A stretch of 64,000 nt of DNA from Pseudodesulfovibrio thermohalotolerans (GCF_021353295.2 NZ_CP120635.1:124001-188000); one strand, 5' to 3'; numbered from the stretch's first letter, positions 44,342-54,399 are shown. Notes: generated by a model from the letters alone, not told the origin. Made by a program: numbers and translations.

Positions 44342-45481
44342 CTATTCCGCCTGTCCGGCCACCAGCCGCAGGCAGTCTATGGTTTTCCCGATGTTTATCC
44401 CGGGATCGAGGTTCCTGCGGGCGAAGTCAAAGGCGGCCTCGCTCATTTCCCGCAACACGCGGCGGTTCGCCAACCGGACCAGGGCGCGCGCCAGGGCGTC
44501 CACGTCCCTGGGCGGAACAAGTATCCCGTTTTCACCGGAACGGATGAAGGTCTGCCTGCTTCCGGTGGCCAGAACCGGGCGTCCCATGCTCAGCGATTCG
44601 ATGACGTCCCTGCCCCATGGCTGGCCCGCCGCGTCCGGGCGCACGATCAAGTGGCATTTTTTCATCTCTTCTTCCGGTTGGTCCGTGAAGCCTTTGAACA
44701 CGACGGTTTCCCTGAGGCCGTTCTGTTCGATTTCCTCGGCCACGGCGTCATGGTAGCCTTGGTGGATTCCCACGGCTCCTCCCCAGATGCGGACCTGGAC
44801 ATTCGCTGCGCGCAACTCCCCGGCTGCCGCCGCGCACGCTTTTACCAGCTCCATCTGCCCCTTGATGGGGGTGATGTGGGAAAAGGCTCCGTAGACCAGC
44901 GAGTGGTCCTCTGGCAGGGGCGCGTAGCGCAACGGCCCCAACGGAGGGTTGAATACCATGCTGACCGGCAGGGAGAAAAGGCGGCTTGCCTGTTCTCTTT
45001 CCTCGGGAGAGATGGCGATCACCCTCGCCACCCTGGACTTCATGATAAGCCTTGTCAGCGGGAGCGATGCCGCTGGTTCCACAAGGACCTCCCTGGCGTG
45101 CAGGACGGCCTTGTAGCCTTTCAGCAAGGACGCTATGTGCAGCGTCGTGTAGCTGTTGTAGTGGATCACGTCCGGATTGAACGCTCGAACCTCCGCCGCC
45201 AGCCTTTTGAATTCGCCCAGTCTGGCGAGGGCCCGACCGACGTTCTTCCAGAATGGTATGGGGCAGGCGATCAGCCTTATGGGGAAATAGGGGATGTTGA
45301 AGAACCGGACGTCAACGCCCATGGCTGTGAGTTCTTCCACCTTACGCTTGGTCCTGGAAGGTTTTGCGATACTCATGATGCACAGGGAATGGCCTTGTTC
45401 AGCCAACGCCCTGGCAAGGACGAACAGGCTTTTAGCCGCGCCCCCGCTGTCGATATCCGGCGTGATGGATATGATCCTCAT
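44342..45481 (-). CDS. family 4 glycosyltransferase
   Basis: This 379-residue GT-B protein begins MRIISITPDIDSGGAAKSLFVLARALAEQG and contains LHAREVLVEP, GAFSHITPIKGQMELVKACA, VVFKGFTDQPEEEMKKCHLIVRPDAAGQPWGRDVIESLSMGRPVLATGS and GILVPPRDVDALARAL (EX7E-type region). ATG 45481 overlaps the upstream orphan stop (TGA, 45478-45481) by 4 nt. It belongs to the minus-strand arm of the glycan locus. Confidence 0.93.
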   Translation of the reverse strand: MRIISITPDIDSGGAAKSLFVLARALAEQGHSLCIMSIAKPSRTKRKVEELTAMGVDVRFFNIPYFPIRLIACPIPFWKNVGRALARLGEFKRLAAEVRAFNPDVIHYNSYTTLHIASLLKGYKAVLHAREVLVEPAASLPLTRLIMKSRVARVIAISPEEREQASRLFSLPVSMVFNPPLGPLRYAPLPEDHSLVYGAFSHITPIKGQMELVKACAAAAGELRAANVQVRIWGGAVGIHQGYHDAVAEEIEQNGLRETVVFKGFTDQPEEEMKKCHLIVRPDAAGQPWGRDVIESLSMGRPVLATGSRQTFIRSGENGILVPPRDVDALARALVRLANRRVLREMSEAAFDFARRNLDPGINIGKTIDCLRLVAGQAE

Positions 45482-45924
45482 GCATGCCTCGCGCGCCGGG
45501 CCGTGGCGGGGTGCCGGGGGGAGGCCCCATGGAGGGCGGTCGGCCTGTCGGTTGCCTGCTCGATACCGTTGACCAAATGTTCCGGGCAGGCGGCAGGGGC
45601 GAGGCCCGAGACGTGCAGGGGATTGGCGCGGTAGCGGGGCCACGCCTTCCTATCCCCGGGAAGGCGCGCCTCGAAATTCCTGACCGTTCTTTCGTTGACG
45701 GCGAATCCGCCGATCTCCGCCTCGAAATCGACCGGCGCGGTGCGCATCATCTCGTGTGCGTCTGTAAACAGAGGCAGGGCATATGAATCACCGAGCGTTC
45801 GCACCCGCTCCTTTACCGTGTCGCATATCGCCGCGATCGCGGCGTTGCTCACATCCCGGTTGGCCGGAATCAGGGCGTATTTTTGGGCGATGCGGTTATA
45901 CCCCATCGAGGCGAATCTCTGCAC
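45478..45924 (-). CDS. hypothetical protein
   Basis: This 148-residue protein (MQRFASMGYNRIAQKYALIPANRDVSNAAIAAICD) has no recognised motif, no signal peptide and no membrane helix. The last 40 residues are Arg/Ala/Pro-rich and could be non-coding-like. The stop codon overlaps the GT4 start by 4 nt, which supports translation. An orphan in the glycan locus. Confidence 0.5.
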   Translation of the reverse strand: MQRFASMGYNRIAQKYALIPANRDVSNAAIAAICDTVKERVRTLGDSYALPLFTDAHEMMRTAPVDFEAEIGGFAVNERTVRNFEARLPGDRKAWPRYRANPLHVSGLAPAACPEHLVNGIEQATDRPTALHGASPRHPATARRARHA

Positions 45925-46181
45925 TCCATCCTCCTGCTGATCATTTTGTGACGGTGACCAGATGTTCGTGCAAACATTGTTCCTCTTTGCCTCGAACCGT
46001 CATGGCCGTTTAACCGCGCAGGTAAAAAAGGTTTGTCGGTCAGGGCATGGCGCAACCTCTACAGTCATTGGCGTGTTTGCGCAACGCGCCGCCGCCGGAA
46101 CCCGTTTGATATGTGTGGACCTTCACCGCAAAACATACTACGAGATATTTTCAGTCCGTGCGCGGACACATCACCGAAGAC

Positions 46182-47345
46182 ATGAAACCGAAGCAGGGGA
46201 GCACGCGAAACCGGATGGTTGAACTCGTTCGTGCGGCCAAAGCCGCGACCATGATACCCGGCGCGCCCGTCATCAAGGACGCGGCCATTCTCGTCGATCA
46301 GGGGATAATCAGGGAGGTCGGCACGTTCGCGTCCCTGGGCAAGGTCCACACTGGCGACGTTCTCGATCTCGGGGACGTTTTCCTTTGTCCCGGCCTGGTC
46401 AACGCCCATTCCCATCTGGAACTGGCGCACCTGCGGGGCAAGTGCCCTTCGGGCCGTGGATTCGTCGTCTGGGTGGAGGATCTGCTCAAGCAGCCCATAT
46501 TCGATCTCGAACCGGACGCCCTGGACGAAGCCGTCAAGGAATTGAAGCGGACCGGGACCGTTATGGTAGGGGACATCGCCACCCGTTTCGCCAAGGAGAT
46601 GGCCGGAATGCTCGCCGCATCCGGCCTTTTTTTCGCGGTTTTCTGCGAAGCCATCGGCGAGACCGTTCCGAAGCGGACGTTCATTCCCTCGGGCGAGTTC
46701 GAGGCCGGGTTCCTGTCCGTGGCCGGGCATTCCCTGTACACCACCCACAGGAACGTGCTCCGGGCCGCCAAGAAGGAGAGCCGGGAACGGGGGCTGCCCT
46801 TTTCCCTGCACCTGGCCGAGCATGACGACGAGGTCGCCATCATGGCGGGCGAGCCGAGCGCCTTCCTGGACCTGCTCCAGGCGCGCGGCCGTCTGCTCGA
46901 CTTCGAGCCGCCGAGGAAGCGGCCGGTCCGGCAGGCCCTTGATCTCGGCCTGCTCGACGAGACCACCCTGGCCGTGCACTGCGTGAAGGTCACGGACGAG
47001 GACATCGTCGCCGTGCGCGAAACCGGGGCCACGGTATGCCTGTGCCCGCGCTCCAACGAGTTCATCGGCGTGGGCCGCGCCCCGTGGGAGAAGTGGTTTG
47101 CCTCGGGCACGCCCCTTTGCCTGGGAACGGACTCTCTGGCCTCCAACCATGACCTCGATCTGTGGAACGAGGCTCTGTATATCAAGAAAAATTTCGACGG
47201 CGAGCTGTCCCTGGAGGATGTGCTTGCCATGGTGACCCGCAACCCGGCGCGCATTCTGGGCGCGGGCGACACCCTTGGCACGCTGGAACCGGGCAAGGTC
47301 GCTTCCTTTGCCCTGGTGCCGGATACCCTACAAGCGTTATTCTAG
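46182..47345 (+). CDS. amidohydrolase-family deaminase/hydrolase
   Basis: This 387-residue protein has the metal-binding [38 protein letters not shown] and [20 protein letters not shown], then [25 protein letters not shown] at the C-terminus, which is the amidohydrolase pattern of the SAH/aminofutalosine/TrzN group. An aminofutalosine deaminase role (futalosine menaquinone pathway) is one option, but not proved. ATG 46182 was chosen; ATG 46215 is an alternative. It lies 22 nt upstream of pyrB. Confidence 0.85.
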   Translation: MKPKQGSTRNRMVELVRAAKAATMIPGAPVIKDAAILVDQGIIREVGTFASLGKVHTGDVLDLGDVFLCPGLVNAHSHLELAHLRGKCPSGRGFVVWVEDLLKQPIFDLEPDALDEAVKELKRTGTVMVGDIATRFAKEMAGMLAASGLFFAVFCEAIGETVPKRTFIPSGEFEAGFLSVAGHSLYTTHRNVLRAAKKESRERGLPFSLHLAEHDDEVAIMAGEPSAFLDLLQARGRLLDFEPPRKRPVRQALDLGLLDETTLAVHCVKVTDEDIVAVRETGATVCLCPRSNEFIGVGRAPWEKWFASGTPLCLGTDSLASNHDLDLWNEALYIKKNFDGELSLEDVLAMVTRNPARILGAGDTLGTLEPGKVASFALVPDTLQALF

Positions 47346-47367
47346 GATTGTCGGAGGCAGAAACGAC

Positions 47368-48297
47368 ATGAAATGGTTACACAAGGACCTGCTGGACGTG
47401 TCCCGGCTCTCCAAGGCGGAGGTCATGGCGATCTTCGAGACGGCGGGGCGTTTTCAGGAATTGCAGGAACGGCCGGTCAAAAAGGTGCCCACCCTCAAGG
47501 GCCGCAGCGTGGTGCTTTTCTTCGCCGAGCCGAGCACGCGCACCAAGACGAGCTTCGACGTGGCCGGGAAGCGGCTGTCCGCCGATACGTTCTCGCTGGC
47601 CAAGAGTTCATCCAGCCTGACCAAGGGCGAGTCCCTCAAGGACACCGCCCTGACCCTCCAGGCCATGGCCCCGGACGCCATCGTCATCCGGCACTGGTGC
47701 TCGGGCGCGGCCCGGTTCATGGCGGACCGGCTGGACTGCTCGGTCATCAACGCGGGCGACGGACGGCACGCCCATCCCACCCAGGCCCTCTTGGACTCCT
47801 TCACCCTGCACCAGGAGTGGGGCGACCTGAGCGGCAGGACCATTCTTATTCTCGGCGACATCGCCCACAGCCGCGTGGCCCGCTCCAACGTCATCCTGCT
47901 CAACATGCTCGGCGCGAAGGTCCGGCTTTGCGGCCCGCGTACCCTCCTGCCTCCGGCGGTGAGGAATTGGCCGGTCGAGGTCTACTCGGACCTGGACGAG
48001 GCGGTCAGGGGCGTGGACGCGGTCATGTGCCTGCGTTTGCAGCTCGAACGCCAGAAGGACGGTCTGCTGCCCGACCTGCGCGAATACGCCAGGACCTACG
48101 GGCTGGGCATGAAGCATGTCGAGCTGGCCAATCCGGACGTGCGCATCATGCACCCCGGGCCCCTGAACAGGGGGGTGGAAATCAGCTCCGAGCTGGCCGA
48201 CACCGCCAATTCCCTCATTCTCGATCAGGTGGCCAGCGGCGTGGTCGTGCGCATGGCCCTGCTGTTCCTGTACATGACCAGGAAGGGCGAAGAGTAG
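47368..48297 (+). CDS. pyrB: aspartate carbamoyltransferase catalytic subunit
   Basis: This 309-residue enzyme condenses carbamoyl phosphate and aspartate in pyrimidine synthesis. Motifs: [22 protein letters not shown] (carbamoyl-phosphate site), [26 protein letters not shown] and [18 protein letters not shown] precedes the ATG. It lies between the amidohydrolase and pyrC; the gap to pyrC holds a hairpin-rich repeat. Confidence 0.96.
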   Translation: MKWLHKDLLDVSRLSKAEVMAIFETAGRFQELQERPVKKVPTLKGRSVVLFFAEPSTRTKTSFDVAGKRLSADTFSLAKSSSSLTKGESLKDTALTLQAMAPDAIVIRHWCSGAARFMADRLDCSVINAGDGRHAHPTQALLDSFTLHQEWGDLSGRTILILGDIAHSRVARSNVILLNMLGAKVRLCGPRTLLPPAVRNWPVEVYSDLDEAVRGVDAVMCLRLQLERQKDGLLPDLREYARTYGLGMKHVELANPDVRIMHPGPLNRGVEISSELADTANSLILDQVASGVVVRMALLFLYMTRKGEE

Positions 48298-48469
48298 AAT
48301 ACCGCCTCCGGCGAAGTCGTTCATTGGAAAAGCAATCCCTTCGCGGGCGGCAGACCCCGCGAAGCGGCACAAAAAGTTTTGGAGATTCCCGAGAACCTTT
48401 TCCAAAAGGTTCTTGGGCCCCCGGAGGGGCCCCCGGCAGGGCCGCCGGAGGCATATACAGGAGGCAGAC
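48298..48469 (+). repeat. intergenic hairpin element B between pyrB and pyrC
   Basis: This gap contains three stems: TTCGCGGG (48340-48347)/CCCGCGAA (48356-48363), AGAACCTTTT (48392-48401)/AAAAGGTTCT (48404-48413), and GGGCCCC/GGGGCCC within 48415-48434. The stretch GCGGCACAAAAAGTTTTGG (48365-48382) matches related motifs in elements at 17.4 and 56.7 kb. It may attenuate or partially terminate between the pyr genes. Confidence 0.7.
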
Positions 48470-49753
48470 ATGGCCAAGATAGATTTGATTGTCAGACGAG
48501 CCAAATTGGACGGACAGGATGTGGACGTCTTTGTTTCCGAAGGCAAGATCGCGGAAGTGAAACCCTCGGCCGAGACCCTCGAAGCGGGCGACGCCGTGGT
48601 GGAGGAGGCCTTCGGGCTGACTCTTTTGCCGTCCATGACCGATGTGCATGTGCATCTGCGCGAGCCGGGGTTCGAATACAAGGAGGACGTCGAGTCCGGC
48701 CTGCGGGCCGCCGCCTGGGGCGGGTTCTCCAACATCATGTGCATGGCCAACACCAAGCCGGTGAACGACAACGGCGCGGTCACCGAGTTCATGCTCGACA
48801 AGGCGCGCAAACATTGGCCCGACGGCCCGAGGCTGTTCCCCATCGGCGCGCTGACCAAGGGGTTGCAGGGCAAGGAGCTTGCGCCCATGGGCGAGCTGGC
48901 CGAGGCCGGATGCGCTGCTTTTTCCAATGACGGCGTGCCTGTGGAGTCCACCAAGATATTCCGTCTGGCCGTGGAATACGCCTCTGACTGGGACCGCGTG
49001 GTCATCGACCATTGCGAGGACCCGTATCTGGGCGTCGCCGCGGGCGTCAACGAGGGCGAGGTGTCCAGCCGCCTGGGCCTGCCCGGCCAGCCCGACGTGG
49101 CCGAGGCCATGCAGGTGGCGCGCGACATTCTGCTCGCCGAATATTTGGACCTGCCCATTCATCTGGCGCATATCTCCTGCCGCCGGTCCGCGGACCTCAT
49201 CCGCTTCGCCAAGTCGCGCGGCGTGAAGATTTCCGCCGAGACCACGCCGCATTACCTGACCATGACCGAGAACATCCTCGAAGCCGAGGCCACGGAATTC
49301 GACGCGCTGGCCAAGGTCAATCCGCCCTTGCGCACCGAGGACGACCGGCAGGCCATGATCGAGGCCCTGAACGACGGGACCATCGACTGCCTGGCCACGG
49401 ACCACGCGCCCCACGCGGGCTACGAGAAGGAGACCGAGTTCGACGTGGCTCCCTGCGGCATCACCGGACTGGACACGGCGCTTTCCGTGACCTGGGGGCT
49501 GGTTCGCGACGGCGTGCTCACGCGCGAGGCCTTTCTCCGCGCCTGGACCACGGCCCCGTGCGGGATATTCAAGCTGCCGGTGAACGCGTTCAAGCCCGGC
49601 GACCCGGCGGACTTCTTCCTGTTCGACGAGGACGAGGACTGGACCGTCTCTCCGGCCACCCTGCATTCCAAGGGCAAGAACACTCCCTTGCTCGGCTCCG
49701 TTCTGAAGGGACGGGTAAAAACCCATTTCATTGCGGGCAAAAAGGTTGTATAG
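48470..49753 (+). CDS. pyrC: dihydroorotase
   Basis: This 427-residue class I dihydroorotase has DVHVHLREPGFEYKEDVESG (metal HxH), NTKPVND, VIDHCEDP, PIHLAHISCRRS and the C-terminal DHAPH motif in LATDHAPHAGYEKE. AGGAGG precedes ATG 48470. The gene follows pyrB after the hairpin element and reads into the HD-domain gene's upstream gap. Confidence 0.95.
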   Translation: MAKIDLIVRRAKLDGQDVDVFVSEGKIAEVKPSAETLEAGDAVVEEAFGLTLLPSMTDVHVHLREPGFEYKEDVESGLRAAAWGGFSNIMCMANTKPVNDNGAVTEFMLDKARKHWPDGPRLFPIGALTKGLQGKELAPMGELAEAGCAAFSNDGVPVESTKIFRLAVEYASDWDRVVIDHCEDPYLGVAAGVNEGEVSSRLGLPGQPDVAEAMQVARDILLAEYLDLPIHLAHISCRRSADLIRFAKSRGVKISAETTPHYLTMTENILEAEATEFDALAKVNPPLRTEDDRQAMIEALNDGTIDCLATDHAPHAGYEKETEFDVAPCGITGLDTALSVTWGLVRDGVLTREAFLRAWTTAPCGIFKLPVNAFKPGDPADFFLFDEDEDWTVSPATLHSKGKNTPLLGSVLKGRVKTHFIAGKKVV

Positions 49754-49886
49754 CAGGATTTCCCGGTAACCTATAAGGCCCGGGAGCCGCGTCGGGGCGA
49801 TGCCTTTTTTTGCGGCGCGGCCAGCCAACGATTCAAAGTGAGGCCGTCCGTTTCGAGCCTGTCGGGACGGCCGAGAGAGGAATGAT

Positions 49887-51221
49887 ATGAGCCAGCCTTT
49901 CAAAGATGCTGTCGGCTTTTGCAAAACCATCATGCGCAACGGGTTTGACGCATATATCATCAATGCCCGACTCCAGGCGCTTACCCTGGACGAAACGGGC
50001 AGCGAGCAGGAATTGGACATTTGCACCGAGGCCACGTTCGACGAGTTGAAGAAATACTTCCCCACCATGGAGGAGTCCGGCGACAAGGGAATCCTCGGCA
50101 CCCTCGTGGAAGGGGGCGTGACCTACTACTTCTACCCCGCGTCCACCGAAGTGGCAGCCTACACGGACGAGGAGGTCTCCACCATGACCCCCCGGCTGAT
50201 GAAGCGGCTTGAGCGGCGCGGCGACATTCCCCTGTCCGCCGTCTGCCCGTTCATTCCCCGGGCCAAGGAGACCTACGCCGATTTCGCGGACTTCACCGAG
50301 GGACAGATCCGCTTCAAGGGAATGCCCGACCAGGCCCTGAAAAAGGACTACTCCCTGGCCTACCGCGCCATGCGTTTCGCGGCCAATTTCGACAAGGAAA
50401 TCGAGGCCAACTCCTGGATCGCCATTGTGCGCAACTCCCGCCGCGTGCTCGACTACGTGCCCATGTCCGACTTCCTGGACGAATGGCGCAAGGTCGAGGC
50501 CGAATCCATGCACAAGTTCTTCGGCCTGCTTTTCGACTCCATGCTCCTGCACGGGCTTATCCCGGAGATCGCGGCCCTGTCCCGCGTCCGGCAGATCAAG
50601 AATGCCGAGGAGGGCGTCGAGGAGACTGTTCTGGAACACACCCTGGACGTCATGAAGGCCTATCCCGAGGAGCTTCCCTTTGACTGGTTCGGCACCGTGG
50701 CCTGTCTGTTCCACGACATCGGCAAGCTCTACACCGCCGAATTCTACGAAGACCGCTGGAATTTCCTCCAGCATCACCGCGTGGGCGCCAAGGTCACCCG
50801 CAAGGTCCTCAAGCGTCTCCGCTTCGAGGAGCAGGATATCGATCTCATCTGCGAGCTTGTTCAGAACCACATGCGCCCCCATTTCATGCTCACCGACAAG
50901 GGCATTCGGCGGCTGCGCTCCCTGGACGAATACCCGCGCATCATGGAGATGGTCCGCGCCGACATCAAGGCACGCAACGGCTCCTGGCGCGAATTCAACC
51001 ACAACCTCAAGATGGCCGAGCGCGCCGATATCCCGGATCTCGAACTCGAACCGCTGCTCGACGGCAATCGGATCATGGAGCTGGCCAAGCTCAAGCCCGG
51101 TCCGGCCATCGGCAAGATCCGCGATCAGCTCCTTGAGGCTCAGGTCCGCGACGACGTGGCCACCCTTGAGGAGGCCGAACGGTTTGTCCTGGATTACGTG
51201 GACGAACACCGCCTGTACTAG
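49887..51221 (+). CDS. HD-domain protein with a decayed CCA-adding-enzyme head
   Basis: This 444-residue protein has an N-terminal region alignable with tRNA nucleotidyltransferase, but the catalytic signatures are altered. Where the family has GGxVRDxLL it has IINARLQAL, and where it has DxD it has QELDICTEATF. The next family block, RRDFTIN-like, reads RRGDIPLSAV. The neck follows (DYSLAYRAMRFAANFDKEIE), then an HD domain with LEHTLDVMKA and ACLFHDIGK. It probably keeps the fold but not nucleotidyl transfer. A phosphodiesterase role of the HD domain is possible. Confidence 0.7.
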   Translation: MSQPFKDAVGFCKTIMRNGFDAYIINARLQALTLDETGSEQELDICTEATFDELKKYFPTMEESGDKGILGTLVEGGVTYYFYPASTEVAAYTDEEVSTMTPRLMKRLERRGDIPLSAVCPFIPRAKETYADFADFTEGQIRFKGMPDQALKKDYSLAYRAMRFAANFDKEIEANSWIAIVRNSRRVLDYVPMSDFLDEWRKVEAESMHKFFGLLFDSMLLHGLIPEIAALSRVRQIKNAEEGVEETVLEHTLDVMKAYPEELPFDWFGTVACLFHDIGKLYTAEFYEDRWNFLQHHRVGAKVTRKVLKRLRFEEQDIDLICELVQNHMRPHFMLTDKGIRRLRSLDEYPRIMEMVRADIKARNGSWREFNHNLKMAERADIPDLELEPLLDGNRIMELAKLKPGPAIGKIRDQLLEAQVRDDVATLEEAERFVLDYVDEHRLY

Positions 51222-51241
51222 GCCCGTACCAAGCCCAATGA

Positions 51242-51279
51242 AAAACGCCCCGCCGCATCGTCGGCCGGGGCGTTTTTTT
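51242..51279 (+). terminator. rho-independent terminator after the HD gene
   Basis: Stem AACGCCCCG (51244-51252)/CGGGGCGTT (51266-51274) is followed by seven Ts (51273-51279). An A-run precedes it. Confidence 0.9.
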
Positions 51280-51442
51280 GTGGGCAAGGGCGGACGTTGG
51301 AGCCGCCTTCGGGATGCCAGGTGATTTTGTCTCCGGCGGACAGAGGTGGGACCGCTTGCGTCTTCATTGCCGCTCTGTCGGGCGGAAGGGGCGGGGCGCG
51401 GAGGAATGTTGTATTGATACGGAATTCGGGCGGAGCAGGAAA

Positions 51443-51466
51443 AAGCCGACCCTTTCGAGTCGGCTT
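51443..51466 (-). terminator. terminator of the 290-residue hypothetical gene
   Basis: AAGCCGAC (51443-51450)/GTCGGCTT (51459-51466) with an A-run upstream that becomes a T-run on the minus strand. It lies just downstream of the minus-strand stop. Confidence 0.85.
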
Positions 51467-51487
51467 GCAAAAAGCGCGGGGTGGGGT

Positions 51488-52360
51488 CTAGACCGTTATG
51501 CTGGCCAGCTGCGGGGCGGCGTCACCGGGCACTGCCTGATAGGCTTCCAGGGCTTGGTTCATGCTCGCCTTGGCTGGATTGAACCGCGCTTCAAGCCGGG
51601 TGGTCAGGTCCTGAAGCTGGGCCACGTTGTCGAGTTCGCCCTTGAGCTGCTCCAGAAGATTGTTGAGTTCTTCCAGGGGGTCGGCGTCGGCTTCGTTCGA
51701 GTCTTGCGCCGCCTTGAGGAAGAATCTGGCGTTGACGTCCTGGGTGGCTGAGTCGCCGCCGGAAGATTCGGCGACGTGGAAAATCTCGTTTTGGCCGTTG
51801 TCGAAGAACTCGTTCAGGGCCGTGTTGATGCCGGAATTGAACTGGGAGATGGCCGCGTCGCCAGCGGCAACGCCGAAATTGCGGTCGATGAACTTGAGGA
51901 CGTTGAGCAGGCCGTTGCCCAGGGTGTCCTCGTTCACGCCGGAGGAGGTGGCCTGAACGATCATTCCGGCGGCCGCGGCGGCGGTGTCGTCGCCGAACCG
52001 TTCGCGCAGCCAGTCCATGGTGGAGGCGAGCTGGTCGCGCAGCCCGTCGGTGTCCTTGGCCTCGCCGTTTTCGTCCGTGACATCGCCCATGCGGCGGATG
52101 ATCTCGTTGGCGAAGGTCTCACCCAGCGTGCGGGGGAAATCTCCCGACTGCTTGTCCGCCTGTCCGGGGGCATGGGCCAAAGCCCTGGCCGCCGGAGTCA
52201 GTCCGTCCTTGGCCGGGTTGGACACGGCGATCTGTCCCAGGCGCAGCCCATGGCTGTCGTCCAGCAGCTTGGACGCGTTCCCCAGGTCCTCGCCCTGGTC
52301 GGCCCGCGTCTTGAGCTGATGCATGAACCCATAGTTCATATGTGCGCCGGAGATAATCAT
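51488..52360 (-). CDS. hypothetical protein
   Basis: This 290-residue protein begins MIISGAHMNYGFMHQLKTRADQGEDLG. It has an Ala/Gly-rich middle (TAAAAAGMIVQATSSGVNEDTLGNGLL) and a helical C-terminal part with heptad-like Leu spacing (LEELNNLLEQLKGELDNVAQLQDLTTRLEARF) that may be a coiled coil. No signal peptide or known domain. The start ATG lies in a stretch with no clear SD. Confidence 0.6.
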   Translation of the reverse strand: MIISGAHMNYGFMHQLKTRADQGEDLGNASKLLDDSHGLRLGQIAVSNPAKDGLTPAARALAHAPGQADKQSGDFPRTLGETFANEIIRRMGDVTDENGEAKDTDGLRDQLASTMDWLRERFGDDTAAAAAGMIVQATSSGVNEDTLGNGLLNVLKFIDRNFGVAAGDAAISQFNSGINTALNEFFDNGQNEIFHVAESSGGDSATQDVNARFFLKAAQDSNEADADPLEELNNLLEQLKGELDNVAQLQDLTTRLEARFNPAKASMNQALEAYQAVPGDAAPQLASITV

Positions 52361-52438
52361 GCACCTCTTATCGGTGTCCCCGACGAATTCTTTATACCTT
52401 CATTATCAAAAAAACGGTTCATCGCGTTTTACGGCGGT

Positions 52439-52470
52439 CGGCCCCTGCCCGGAAGACCGGGCAGGGGCCG
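52439..52470. terminator. strong hairpin downstream of the ABC operon
   Basis: Perfect 14-bp stem CGGCCCCTGCCCGG (52439-52452)/CCGGGCAGGGGCCG (52457-52470), loop AAGA. No strong T-run follows on either strand, so it may be a mRNA-stabilising or weak terminator hairpin. Confidence 0.6.
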
Positions 52471-52541
52471 CTTGTCGGACAGGCTTCGTCCTTTTTTGAT
52501 GGGGTCGCGCGGCAGGTGAAACCGCCCGCCTTGACGGCGTC

Positions 52542-53219
52542 CTACTGTTTGGCCATGCGCCTGATTGAGCCGTCTTCCATTTCGATGACGGTGTCCGCAT
52601 AGGCCGCGTATTGCTGGTCGTGGGTCACCATCACCACCGCCAGTCCCTCGTCGTTGAGTTCCTTCAGGAGGGTCAGGATTTCCTCGCCCGTTCGCTTGTC
52701 CAGGCTGCCGGTGGGTTCGTCCGCGAAGAGGCAACGCGCTTGTTTGACAAGCGCCCGCGCAATGGCGGCCCGCTGCTGCTCTCCACCCGAGAGCATGGAA
52801 GGCAGGCGGTCCCATTTGCCGCCCAGGCCGACGCGCTCAAGGCATAGTTTGGCTTCCTCTACATGACGCCGGGCCACTGGGCGCAGTCCGTTCATGAAGG
52901 GGAGCAGCGCGTTTTCCAGCACCGAGAGGTAGGGGAGCAGGTGGTGGAACTGGAAGATCACGGCAAAGTCCTTGTGCCGGATAGTGTTCAGTTTTCCGTC
53001 CCCGATCCGCACGATGTCGGCGTCGTTGTAGAACACGCTGCCGGAGTCGGGCTTTTGCAGGGTGGAGAGGATGTGCAGCAGGGTTGTTTTTCCGGAGCCG
53101 GATCTTCCGACAATGGAAACGAACGCTCCTTCTTCCACGGTGAGGGAGACGTTCGCCAGAGCCTTTGTCGGGGTCCCTTCGCCATAAAACGTCTTGGATA
53201 TGTTTTCAGCTTTGAGCAT
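52542..53219 (-). CDS. ABC transporter ATPase (LolD/MacB-type)
   Basis: This 225-residue ATPase has Walker A in [12 protein letters not shown], the [14 protein letters not shown] signature and Walker [13 protein letters not shown], followed by VMVTHDQQY. The length and SGGEQQR form match LolD/MacB-type ATPases. It starts at ATG 53219 with AGGAGG and lies 8 nt downstream of the FtsX permease. It is part of the cluster with the DUF2318 gene, probably energising that system. Confidence 0.92.
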   Translation of the reverse strand: MLKAENISKTFYGEGTPTKALANVSLTVEEGAFVSIVGRSGSGKTTLLHILSTLQKPDSGSVFYNDADIVRIGDGKLNTIRHKDFAVIFQFHHLLPYLSVLENALLPFMNGLRPVARRHVEEAKLCLERVGLGGKWDRLPSMLSGGEQQRAAIARALVKQARCLFADEPTGSLDKRTGEEILTLLKELNDEGLAVVMVTHDQQYAAYADTVIEMEDGSIRRMAKQ

Positions 53220-53227
53220 GTCGCCTC

Positions 53228-54391
53228 CTACAGGCTGAGCAGGGCTTCGGAAGGTTCCACCTTGGCAGCCTTCCATGCGGGGATGAGGGCCGCGGTCACG
53301 GACAGGCCGGCCATGACGGCGCAGACGCCGCCGTATCGCAGCCAGTCGAAGGCGATGTCCGCATCGGCGGCCACGTCCAGGACATCCAGTATGCGGAAGG
53401 AGACGGCGTAGCCCGCGACATAGCCCGCGGCCCCCGCCAGCACCCCAATGAAAAAGGCCTCCACGCAGAAGATGGCGAAGACCTGTCCCCTGGCATAGCC
53501 GAGGGAACGCAGGATGCCGATTTCCTTCTTTCGCTCGTTCACGGCGGAAAGCATGGAGACGCCGACCATGGCCGAGGCCGTCAGGAGGATGACGAGACTG
53601 ACGATCATGGCGAGATCCTTGACAAAGGTGACGGAATACATGCGCTGCTTGACCACGCTCTGGAGGGCGTTGACGCGCATGTCCGGCAGGGCTTCCCGTA
53701 TCTGGGCGACGATGTCCTCGATGGGGCAGCCCGAGCAGAGGGCGGACACCTCCACGAAGTGGATGCGGTCCGGCGTGCCCATGGTCTGCTGCAACGAGGC
53801 GAGGTCCGTGATGAGCATCTTGTCGTCGTCACCGCCGGTTTGGTGCAGGATGCCGGTGACCGTGTAGGCGTCGGGGCCGAGCCGCACCACGTCGCCGATG
53901 CCGAGCCCCAGCCGCGCGGCCGCCACCGATCCAGCGAGCATCTGCCTTTCCGCTTCGGGATACGCGCCGTCGATAGCCCAGTAGCTCTTTATGCCGAGCT
54001 CCTCCTGCCAATGGACGCCCACGACGCCCACGCGGTGATCCCGGATCACCGTTGAGGTGATGAACTTGGGCGCGATTGCCGCGATGCGGTCCTTCAGACC
54101 GATGGATCGGATGGCCTCCACCGTTTCCGCGCCGGGCAGGGAGTGCTCTCCCATGTTCATGGCGCCCAGGGTGAAGCCTCCGTAGGACACGGCCAGGGTC
54201 TCCACCTTGGGGGCCACCAGGATGTTGGCGCCATAGGCCGTCAGTTTCTTTTCCAGGCTGTCTCCTATGACGCGCGACACGTCGTCCAGGGAGACCACGC
54301 TCATCACACCCAGGGTGAAGACGAGCGCCAACAGCCCTGTACGCCATGGCTTGCGCCGGGAATTCCTCAAGGGAATGGTCAGTATGTTCAT
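53228..54391 (-). CDS. ABC transporter permease, FtsX/MacB-like
   Basis: This 387-residue permease has an N-terminal helix (TGLLALVFTLGVMSVVSL), a large periplasmic domain (DRIAAIAPKFITSTVIRDH, with the SGCPIED segment holding two cysteines' neighbourhood) and a C-terminal FtsX domain with three helices (IVSLVILLTASAMVGVS, VEAFFIGVLAGAAGYVAGYAV, GVCAVMAGLSVTAAL). In the Campylobacter P19 cluster similar permeases act in iron handling; here no P19 or FTR1 is seen. Confidence 0.9.
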   Translation of the reverse strand: MNILTIPLRNSRRKPWRTGLLALVFTLGVMSVVSLDDVSRVIGDSLEKKLTAYGANILVAPKVETLAVSYGGFTLGAMNMGEHSLPGAETVEAIRSIGLKDRIAAIAPKFITSTVIRDHRVGVVGVHWQEELGIKSYWAIDGAYPEAERQMLAGSVAAARLGLGIGDVVRLGPDAYTVTGILHQTGGDDDKMLITDLASLQQTMGTPDRIHFVEVSALCSGCPIEDIVAQIREALPDMRVNALQSVVKQRMYSVTFVKDLAMIVSLVILLTASAMVGVSMLSAVNERKKEIGILRSLGYARGQVFAIFCVEAFFIGVLAGAAGYVAGYAVSFRILDVLDVAADADIAFDWLRYGGVCAVMAGLSVTAALIPAWKAAKVEPSEALLSL

Positions 54392-54399
54392 GACCGCCC

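Noticed and set aside
48215..50101. 628-codon minus-strand open frame
   Set aside because: Antisense to pyrC and its flanks; no homologous motif.
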